Source: Siphonodentalium dalli
Taxonomy: Eukaryota; Mollusca; Scaphopoda; Gadilida; Siphonodentaliidae
Direction of reading: 5' to 3'
DNA length: 64,000 nucleotides
NCBI GenBank assembly: GCA_032622095.1
Contig: CP136065.1
Location: 52,385,949-52,449,948 of the forward strand
Below the pieces are notes generated by a model. That model was not told where the DNA came from. It saw nothing but the letters and a program-made list of their open reading frames with translations, and searched no databases. The translations under genes and the position numbers were made by a program. Below, piece by piece: positions 1 through 64,000 of the stretch (positions are counted from its first letter, which is position 1; each line of letters starts with the position of its first letter).

Positions 1-2596
1 AGCAAATTAGAACTCTTGTGTCTGACTTGCCATGCGTGTAATTTTCATCCATGTGCATTTTGACTTTTGTGTTGATAAAATAATCGGAGAACCGAATCAC
101 ACAGTTTCGAAATATAGTTCTTCCGTTTTAGTGGGACTTTTCAAACTTAAGGTTAAAAATTTATACAAATTTTGTTTGATTTTGTGTGTGCTTAACAAGA
201 GCAGTATATTGCTCTGTTCGCTTAGTATATATCTTAATTTCGCTGAAGTCCACCAAATGTGGGAAATGTAGCACCATATTATTTATTCTAATGTTCGTTG
301 TGTTTACACTGTTTTAAACTTTGAGAGGGTTGTAATTCCCCGTAATTTATTTAATGTATTACATTTATATCTTCAATGTTTAATTAATCTATTTATTTTT
401 TATTTATTGACACACATAACTACGATTACAATGGAGAATTCATCGTAATTTGCGTTGTCAGTCGAAAATCTACGGAATATTTTCAACGGAAAATGCCGAA
501 CACAGTTCGCGAGGTCAACTGAGTTCGCATACTTTAAAAAATTTGTAAACATTGCGGTAAATGTCTCTTTTCGCATTAAATTACCGCTTTCAATTCACAA
601 CTGATGTGGGGTTCAGATCAAATAGCATGTCTTCTGCGGAAAATATCTTTTATTGTCGCAATTGTGATATTTTATTTCATATAATTGTGGTTTTATTTGA
701 GCGGGTCATTAACGCTTAACTCGTGTCATAAGAAGGCTATGCGCGCGTTCTCGGACTAAACACTAGCATCTCTCCATCCCAAAATCTTAGCTAGTTTTAG
801 TACGAGAAGCCTTGGACTATACCAAAGGTAGCTGCGCTTGGACAACCATCGCTGCCCTTCTCTGCGGGGGGCTATGGACGCCGCGACCCTGAGGGAGGAG
901 GCATGTCCACCAACCAACTCCAGCGGAGTCTCCAAGTTAATGGAGGATGCAAGAGAAGGTGCCACGTCAGCAGAGGTGCCACGATCATTGAACTTGATAA
1001 TCGATAGTCAATACTAGATTAGAATCGATGAAGCGTATCTAATAGCAAGGACAGAGGAAGTAGTGCATAATATTCACATGTGCAATAATTTGTATCAGTC
1101 CTTCCCATGACAAAAATTACAGTTTCGTTGATTAGAAGGGTGTAATTGCACCGGTAATATAATTGTAAGTTGGGGTTATCTCAAATCAAAGGTCATTGTG
1201 TGATATACCCAAGTCCACTGACACTGTCACATGCCCATAAATTAACGGAGATGGGAAATGTGCAAAATATATCTTCACATATTTTAATATTGATTGTGAC
1301 CAGGTGGACAAGTGCAAATGGTGAACACCCGTGAATAGAAAATTGCGAGTGCATACGGGTGCGAGAGCAATCGGTACTGTCTCGTGGGAAGGAAAGCCGG
1401 TAATTAGTAATGAGCACAATGCGTTACAAATATCTTTGCACGATCAACGATCGTTAACCTGTACGTTGGATATTAAACTGTAAAACAGGGTATCCAAAAA
1501 TGTCCGGTACTTTTCGCGACATCCGAAATAAAGAACTCAGAGTAATCGCCGCCGAAAGTGGTAATTGAATATCGGCTGTATCAACGTTTCATCGATTATA
1601 CGATCAATCGTGGCACCCCTACCAGTCGGAGGGAAAAAAACATTACAAAGTTTTCATCGTAAAAGCATTGAGACGTATGTTCAATGTAGAGAGAAGAGGC
1701 AAGCCACACTGTGGCTATTTTATCTAGCATCCGTGAGGAAAATTATTATAAAATATTGTAATGTAAAATATTGTAAATTATTACTTCCAATACATTTGGA
1801 TAGGATTTTGTCAGGGACCAAACTCCAAACTGGAGCTTAGTGTAGACGCCAACACAATATTGCATCCGGTGCAGTGTTCAAAAATCCCGACGAGAACTCG
1901 AATCTCGTCGAATGACTCGAAAGAGCATCGGTTGTTATCTCTTGTTTTATGCAAACAAAAACGATATTTGTTCGAAGTGATTCTCGTAAATAAAACAAAA
2001 TTGAAATATTGGTTAATGAAATTATCCACCCACGGACTACTGTCATTAATAAGACAGTGTTGTAGAATAAAAAATTGTTGAACAATTGTAAAACTAAATT
2101 GCGAAAATTGGAAAACACGTGCGTAGTGCACAAAATTAGGCAACTGCGTGTTGTCGTTCGCAATAGCATAAAGAGAAACGTTCATGAGAAATGAACAGAT
2201 GAAAAATGCGACTTATCTTGCGACTAGAAGAAATTTTAAATGAATGAGGCTTACCTTTCAATCGCTTTTATAGCGAAAGGACTCGCACGATTGGTCCAAA
2301 GATATAATCGCCATTAATTGGCATTTGACAAGTGCGCGTACTCGAGGTATTGCGTACCGATTTTTAAAACGACTTCTTCTAGAATCTTGCAAGCAAGAAA
2401 TATATAACCATTAGTTTCAGTGTCCAAGATATATTTGACGGAGATATACAGAGCTGCTTTCATGGTACTGCATCATTTAGGATAACGCATGATACATTTT
2501 CTGGACAGTCGCACATTAATCTGCTTCCGATTGCAGAATTTCAATTAATACAAATGGTGTACCAAGAGTTCTTGCGCCGAACATTTGAAGTTGTAT
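1..2596. other. No recognised gene; intron or intergenic
   Basis: Both strands were searched for the remaining WDFY3 exons (FWRMEF, final WD repeat, FYVE cysteines) and none was found. A GC-richer block at about 740-1000 holds a 69-codon minus-strand reading frame with no recognisable motif. The rest is AT-rich and open-frame poor. Most likely the continuation of a WDFY3 intron longer than 8.6 kb. Confidence 0.6.
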
Positions 2597-3461
2597 TAGT
2601 GCAGCGGCCAAATAGAAAAAGAGCTCTAGTTTTCGAGATACCCCTACCCACGGTAGAACAAGTTAAAACTAACTTTTTTTAAAGGAGAAATATATACTCT
2701 TTACGAAAATGATAGTGAAAAATAACGGAATTGGTGGTGGCTATTCTCAAATTGACGATGAACGATACCCACCAGTGACTTTTCCCAGAAATTAACGATT
2801 TTGGTAAAGTGAGCCCTGCGGCTATGTCCTAAGATATTTGCCCGCATTGTTTGTGTTTAAAATGACTACAGCGTACCATATTTGTACCTGATATGCAAGA
2901 AGTGTTGGTTAATTTGGATTTTCGTGCCATTTGGAGCCGAAACATTTTTTTTGGTTGAAAAATCACTCTTTTTCAAAACAATTATATTTTTCGAACATTA
3001 TCATTCAAACGTATATTGCAATAATATTGAAATATTTAGGTCATATGGTGTAGTAGTTATCTACCAAGCATATGAAGAAAGACGTTAACAACAATTTTGA
3101 ACGGTTTGCGATATATTGGATTTTAGCTACCCCTCCCCCAAACACGTTTTTGGTCGAAAAAAATACATATTTTTGATAATGTCATTACAAACATTTTTGA
3201 ATTGATCTGAATGGGACCCAATATGAATATTGTACTGAAAGTGTTGTCCAGAGATGCCGTTTAATCGATTACAGATGTGTTCAGGCTTTCAGACCCCCAG
3301 TTACAACAACAACAATTATTTTATTGATAACAGTTAATTTTGCATGCATTAACATCGATGTTAAGTACTAAAACCTTTGTTATAAACAACGTGACCAACT
3401 ATATAACATATGGCTCAGTAGTTATCTTGACAACACAAGTAGAAAGAATTTGACAGAAATT

Positions 3462-4070
3462 GAAAAATAACGGAATAGGTGGTGGCTATTGTCAAATCGA
3501 CGATTAGCCATACCCTCCAGTGACTTTTTCCAGAAATTAACGATTTTGGTAAAGCGAGCCCTGTGGCTATGTCCTAGCCTATTTGCCCATATTGTTGGGG
3601 TTTAAATTACTACATCATACCATACTTCTACCTGATATGAAAAAAAGTGTTGGTTAATTTAGATTTTCCTGCCATTTGGAGCCAAAATATTTATTTTTTG
3701 CTGAAAAATCGCACTTTTTCACAAAAATATTATTTTTCGAACATTATCATTCAAATGGATATTGTTATAATGCCCAAATATTTAATTCCTATGGTGATGC
3801 AGTTATTTGCCAAGCATATGCAGAAAGAAGCTAACATAAATTTAGAACAATTTGCGAAATAATGGATTTTAGCTACACCTCCCCCAAACACGTTTTTGGT
3901 CGAAATATTACATATTTTGGTTCAGAACTTTACCAAACTTCCCAATTGATCATACTGGGACCCAACATAATTCTTTTGCTGAAAATTGAGCCCGGGGACA
4001 TTGCTTAAGTGATTAAAGACGTGTTCAGGCTTCCAGACCCCAAATTACAACATCAACAACGCATTTTATT
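3462..4070. repeat. Direct duplicate of the inner left arm of the foldback
   Basis: This block repeats 2722-3330 in the same orientation and order: the 'aataacggaat' start, the 'ccagaaattaacgattttgg' block, the 'tgccatttggagcc' block and the 'cctcccccaaacacg' block all recur. The second copy is clearly diverged. A truncated counterpart lies at 7430-7632 inside the right arm. Confidence 0.8.
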
Positions 4071-4744
4071 TGCTATTACATACAATAAGTGTCGCATATC
4101 AATCAACCAATCAATAGTTTATTCTAAAAAAAACAATAATGGTATACAGAGATTACAATAATTGGACAGCTGGAGAACCCAGCACGTCCGACGTATAGAT
4201 GCACTAGTACTCCATTCGCGTTTAAGATTGAAATGCAGTAGTTTTAACTATGGCCAATTGAGTAATCACATTAAAACGTCCCCTCTCTGTCATTGTGGCA
4301 AATAGAAAAAGCATATCATTACTTTTTGGTATACAGTGGTCCTAAGACTGAACTTCTATGCGCCATACTGAATGCAATTTGATCAGAAATACTCTTTTTA
4401 TGTACAGCAACTCAGTCAGCGCGAAAATATTAAAATAGTTGACGGGGTTCAGACATTTATCTCGAAAACAAAGCGATTTCCATAATGCTGCCATTTGTTA
4501 AAACTTCGTGAAAAGCATTGAAACCCTCAAGAGCGCGAAATTTACCACCTCCAGATCGTCTGCAATCTCACGGCGACGGGCGTATCAATGACGAAAACAA
4601 CATTATCTGTGTAGCATTCCGTCCAATCAGCTCCAACGAAACTATGTGTATATCATTGTATCCAATCAGTTCCAACTGGATTACATCCTAATTTTCCCCA
4701 TACAGTCTCCCTCCCAGATAAATTGTTTGCTCCGGATAGAACTA

Positions 4745-7290
4745 CCACATACATATATATCGCATAGTTTCGGCCACAATATATGTTGATATTGAATTCA
4801 TAATCCCTTCAGTACATGATGTGTTCAAGACCTCAAATAGGGTAGGGGGACATACAACAGTGAACATTTGCCAGCCGCTTGTTGTGGAGTGCCACATGAT
4901 GCAGACTTTCTGGAACCAACACATGTATATTCTGATAAAAACTAACCTTTGGTCAAGCCCTCAATTAATATTGGGGTCATAGCATTTCACCATGTGGTGT
5001 CTTCCAAGACTTCAAATAAAGTAGGGGTCCTCAAAAATATTCCTTTCTTATTTTCCAGTCACTTTTCGTTAAGTGCTCATTCTTTCAGAACCCAAATCCA
5101 TATATTTACATTGTTTACGTCCTTGTACAATTAACTCGCCATTGTCCATACACGCAGTCAATGATGATATCGTTCCAATCCGTGGTGTGTTCTAGTCTTC
5201 AAATTAATTGGGAAGGGGGTAATACAAACATTGAAAAATCGCATTATTTATTTTTCAGTCGCTTTTTGTAAAGTGTCCCTGACTGTCGGGTATTAACCCA
5301 TCTATAACAATTGTGTATTTCTTTATAGAATAGCCATTTGTCCATATCGTCGTTTGACCATGAGGGCACACCCACTCAGTTCGTGGTAGGTTCAATGGTT
5401 TACATGGGGTAGGGGTCCCTTAAAATTCGCCTTCATCGTTTGCCATCTGCTTTGTGTAAGGTGCCACGGTGTTCTCGCGAACGGCGGGCTCGCGAGACCT
5501 TTGCCATTCGGCCACAATCTCGGGTAATATGGATAGCTTATGCCTTGAGCTAGTGTTGTGTTCAAGACTTCAGATAGGGATGGACTCCCCTGAGAGTAAA
5601 ATTTAGCCCTTTCGTTTGCTGACCATTTGTTGTAAAGTGCCATAGGCTATCGGGAACCATCTCATCCACAACAGATTCGTATTGCCAGATAATAATCCCA
5701 TTTGTCCACAACTTCAGTTAACATTGAGAGCATATCATTCTGTTGAGACTTCAAGTTGGATAGTGGGGTCCTCAAGACATAGAAAATTCACCTTCTTGTT
5801 TGCCAGCCGCTTTTTTAAAAGTGTTCCAGGATTTCGAGGGAACCAAATCACCCATATATCAATTAATAATTCCATGACAGCATTACCTTTCGATCACACA
5901 CTCAGCTAAGTATGAGAGAATATAACTTCAGTTCATGCTCTGATCAAGATATTAAATGGGTTAATGCCCCCCCCCCCCAAAACAGTGAGTATTCGCCTTT
6001 CTCTTTCATCAACAACTTTTTGTAAAGTGACCCAGACATTCAAGACCCTGGTATACTATACTCTTTATATAGCGTCCATTTCCCTAAACACGCAGTTGAT
6101 AATGGGAGCACATCCTTTCGGTTCATTGTGTGTCCCAAGACTGCAAATGGGGTAGTGTGGCCCAACACATTACATTTCGTATTTGTCAGCCGCCTTTTGT
6201 AAAGTGTTCCAGGATTTCGATAACAAAACCACCCATACAAATTGTAAATAATACATGAGAGCATATATATTCGGTTCAGTGTGTGCTAAAGAGTTTAGAA
6301 GGGTTATGGGTACCCAAAACAGTGAGATTTCGCCTTCTCTTTGCTAGCCACTTTTTGTAAAGTGCCCCAGACATTGGGAAGCCAGCCAACCCACCCATCG
6401 TGCAATGAAGAGGTATATTTCCTGAATTACATACCATTTGTCCACACCCCAGTTAATATTGAGAACATGTCCATCCATTAGTGTGTTTAAGACTTTAAAT
6501 GGGGTAGGATGCTCAAAGAAAATATTCAGCTTTGGTTTTTGCCAGCCGCATGTTGTAAAGTACCCCAGGATTTTGGGAACCAAACTACCCATATAACATG
6601 TATATTCCCTGATAGCACTACTTTTCGTTCACACTGATTTAATAATAAAAGCATGAATATTTGGCGCATGGTGTGTTCAAGAGTTTAAATGGGCATATAA
6701 AGGGGTCCCACAAAACAAAAATATTCGCCTTTGGAGATTGCCATCAGATTTTCGTAAAGTGCTAAAGACTTTCGGGATCCAACCAACCCATCCATCAACA
6801 CCATGTATGCGCCCCGATATTACTATTTTTGCCCACATCCTCAGTTAATATTTACAGCAATCATTTCAGTTCGTGAGTTGTTCAACTTTAACACTTCAAT
6901 TGTGTAGGGGGGCCTAAACAGCAAATTCGTCTTTCTTATTTATCAGCCACTTTGTGTAAAGCGACACATGCACAACCCATCCATACAAATTATGTATTCT
7001 CTGGTAGAACTACATTCCCGTCACACTCTCGGTTATTATAGAGAATAGAGATCATATAGCTTAAATTCGATCGTATTGCGTTAAAGTCCTTAAATTGGGT
7101 AGAGTGTTCTTGAAAAATATAGCAAATTCGCCCTTCATATTTGCCAAGCAAAGTGCCACACTGTTTCGGGAACAAACCCATCCATAAACATTGTATATTT
7201 CCTTATGTAATTGTCCTTTATAATTACATGATTCTTAATACTGAGATCATATTTTGCTCAGTTCGTGGTGTGTTCAGGACGTCTAATAGG
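4745..7290. repeat. Tandem array of about 14 diverged ~190 bp units
   Basis: The landmark 'gtgttcaagacttcaaat' recurs in degenerate form near 4830, 5006, 5196, 5390, 5565, 5750, 5945, 6135, 6285, 6483, 6675, 6880, 7077 and 7270, a mean spacing of about 190 bp. Each unit also carries a 'ggggtagggg' tract, a 'tttgccagccgcttttt' block, 'gtaaagtgcc' and an 'acccatc' block before the next unit. It forms the core of the 5.9 kb foldback. Reading frames through it are chance products of the repeat. Confidence 0.85.
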
Positions 7291-8657
7291 GCGGGGGAGC
7301 AACAATGATTTTGTTCTGTATGATTATGTTAGTCGATATTATGTGTCGTTTAGAACAAATACTTCAGTTGCTCAAAGTCCATATGTGTTAATATAAAATT
7401 ACATGTCATAAATAAAATATTGTGTTGTTGTTGTAACTGGGAGTTTAATTGGAAACCTGAGGTCATCTAAAACCAGGCTCGCGGTGTCTACGGATCAGGT
7501 TTTCATCACACGAATAATGATTAGATGCTTATTAGAATAATTTAGAAAGGTCTGTCTTGTTATCATAAATAATTAGTTTTTCTACCAAATCGCATCCGGG
7601 GGAGCGGTACCTAATTCCAATATCTTGAAAACCGTTGACAATTTCTGTCAAATTCTTTCTACTTGTGATGTCCAGATAACTACTGAGCCATCTGTATGAA
7701 TTATATATTTGGTCACGTATTGTTTATAACAAAGGTTTTAGTACTTAACATCGATGTTAATGCATGCAAAATTAACTGTTATCAATAAAATAATTGTTGT
7801 TGTTGTAACTGGGGGTCTGAAAGCCTAAACACATCTGTAATCGATTAAACGGCATCTCTGGACAACACTTTCAGTACAAGATTCATATTGGGTCCCATTC
7901 AGATCAATTCGAAAATGTTTGTAATGTCATTATCAAAAATATGTATTTTTTTCGACCAAAAATGTGTTTGGGGGAGGGGTAGCTAAAATCCAATATCTCG
8001 GAAACCGTTCAAAATTTTTGTTAACTTCTTTCTTCATATGCTTGGTAGATAACTACTACACCATATGGACTAAATATTTCAATATTATTGCAATATACGT
8101 TTGAATGATAATGTTCGAAAAATATAATTGTTTTGAAAAAGAGCGATTTTTCAACAAAAAATAAATGTTTCGGCTCCAAATGGAACGAAAATCCAAATTA
8201 ATCAACACTTCTTGCATATCAGGTACAGATATGGTATGCTGTAGTAATTTTGACGCCTACAATGTGGGCTAATAACTTAGGACATAGCCGCAGGGCTCAC
8301 TTTACCAAAATCGTTAATTTCTGGGAAAAGTCACTGGTGGGTATCGTTCATCGTCGATTTGAGAATAGCCACCACCAATTCCGTTATTTTTCACTATCAT
8401 TTTCGTCTGCAGTATATATTTCTCCTTCAAAAAAAGTTGGTTTTAACTTGTTCTACCGTGGGTAGGGGTACCCGACCACTTTTGGCCGCTGTACTATATC
8501 TGTTATGACTTCAATGCGTCTGGGACATATAATGGTAGAAGAAAGGCCTTTTAGTTATTTATCAATATAATTCGATACCGAGAAAAAATAAAAGCTATTA
8601 TTATTAGGGGTATTTTGGAGTGCTAAATCGACATGTGGCTTTAAAATGAATCGGTAC

Positions 8658-63416
<54,759 letters not shown>

Positions 63417-64000
63417 CTGAAATATTAAAATAAATAAATAATAGCTCAAACATGAAGAAATTTGTCAGATTGAAGAAAAACAGAATTTTGGTTAAAACGG
63501 GATTTCAATGACTATTTGAGGTAATATGACTTACCATCATGTTAAGGAGTGATATTACACATTGTTAGAAAAGACTCCATATGTATCCGACTCTCATGTT
63601 TTGACTGCTGGAAACTGATGCCTCAAATTTACAAATTGATGGTAATATCATCTTAAAATTTTAACTGAATATAGACAAATTTTGTATCTTGAACCAAAAA
63701 ACAAAATCATTGATAAAAAAAGACCAAGATAAATACGTATTGATTTGCTTGTTATACAATAAAGTAGTAAATTATTGCAAACTGGTTACGAAAGGATGCC
63801 GTAACAGCACCTAATCATCATTGTTTCAAATAAGTAAGCAAGGGGGACTTCTGCTAAATTGTTATCCAGACAAACACGGTCGAGCAACTACTATTAAATG
63901 AGTGCAAGGATTTTAGTGAGATCTGGTGATTTTCTATAAGGTAATTACTGGGATAGGCTTGAAACATTTTGGCAATATATGAAGAAATCTGGTCATTGGC
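63417..64000. other. Intron upstream of exon 1 of window, nothing recognised
   Basis: AT-rich. No further WDFY3 exon could be identified before the window edge. Confidence 0.55.

Larger units (their letters stand above)
2597..8496. mobile_element. 5.9 kb foldback DNA element with long inverted repeats
   Basis: The ends read 'tagtgcagcggcc' on the left and its complement 'ggccgctgtacta' (one mismatch) on the right, flanked by TAT on both sides (2594-2596, 8497-8499), a possible 3-bp duplication. Inverted arms 2597-3462 and 7633-8496 stay alignable over about 865 bp with scattered changes and small indels. The left arm is followed by a direct second copy of its inner part (3462-4070), and the right arm has a partial equivalent (7430-7632). 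The core is a tandem array. No ORF beyond about 80 codons, so non-autonomous; superfamily unresolved. It lies downstream of exon 31. Confidence 0.85.

Noticed and set aside
756-965. GC-rich block considered as an snRNA, SRP RNA or LINE fragment
   Set aside because: No match to U1, U2, U3 or SRP RNA core motifs could be recognised on either strand, and no reverse transcriptase motif is seen.
1811-2185. 124- and 110-codon overlapping minus-strand ORFs
   Set aside because: Low-complexity, AT-rich translations on two overlapping frames with no WDFY3 or other family motif.
2255-2310. Possible minus-strand promoter: CCAAT box, TATAAAAG and a donor-like GTAAGC downstream
   Set aside because: Single short matches in AT-rich DNA with no coding exon nearby; not enough to call a promoter.
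4745-7290. CRISPR-like array
   Set aside because: Units are long, diverged throughout, with no short conserved repeat alternating with unique spacers, and the DNA is animal.

Overview
This is eukaryotic, animal nuclear DNA, AT-rich, with many short GT-AG exons and dense transposon-derived sequence. One gene dominates. The minus strand carries 31 consecutive internal exons (63416 down to 8658) of an orthologue of WDFY3/ALFY, called blue cheese in Drosophila: the very large BEACH-WD40-FYVE scaffold of selective autophagy. All 30 exon junctions keep phase and together encode 1435 codons: part of the long helical region, the PH-like domain, the whole BEACH domain and most of the WD40 propeller. 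The N-terminal part (off the right edge) and the C-terminal end with the last WD repeat and the FYVE zinc finger (off the left edge) are outside the window. The species is not identified. The protein is clearly bilaterian. Interspersed repeats with 'ccataactc' blocks and 'ggacggac' runs suggest a marine lophotrochozoan, perhaps a mollusc, but this is weak inference.

Layout. 1-2596: no recognised gene. 2597-8496: a 5.9 kb foldback element with ~865 bp inverted arms and a core of about 14 diverged ~190 bp tandem units. 8658-19100: exons 31 to 22 (WD40 and most of BEACH), with small MITEs of several families in the introns. 19608-24542: a 4.9 kb inverted-repeat element. 25356-44350: exons 21 to 4, again with MITEs. 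44432-55210: a giant degenerate palindrome (5.9 kb once its insertion is removed) with a 5-bp target duplication, into one arm of which a 4.9 kb element (50046-54941) has jumped. 55487-56574: exons 3 and 2. 56649-56950: a tRNA-derived SINE. 57062-62446: a second, nearly identical copy of the 4.9 kb element (5.4 kb here). 63273-63416: exon 1. About 27 of 64 kb is large non-coding inverted-repeat elements sitting in WDFY3 introns; removing them and the duplicated flank would shrink the introns before exons 4 and 2 to roughly 0.35 and 0.5 kb.

The least explained structure is the ~5 kb element class seen three times (two diverged families). Each has a ~330 bp foldback cassette fixed to its left end, with its own variant terminus, followed by the main terminus that pairs with the right end. 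The layout is the same in both families although most of the sequence has diverged. Other highlights are TTAA-flanked piggyBac-type MITEs that share one hairpin module inside different outer ends, hAT-like MITEs with 8-bp duplications and an unoccupied paralogous site, and near-identical inverted MITE copies bracketing exons 11-14. No bacterial genes, rRNA, CRISPR or long intact transposase ORF is seen.
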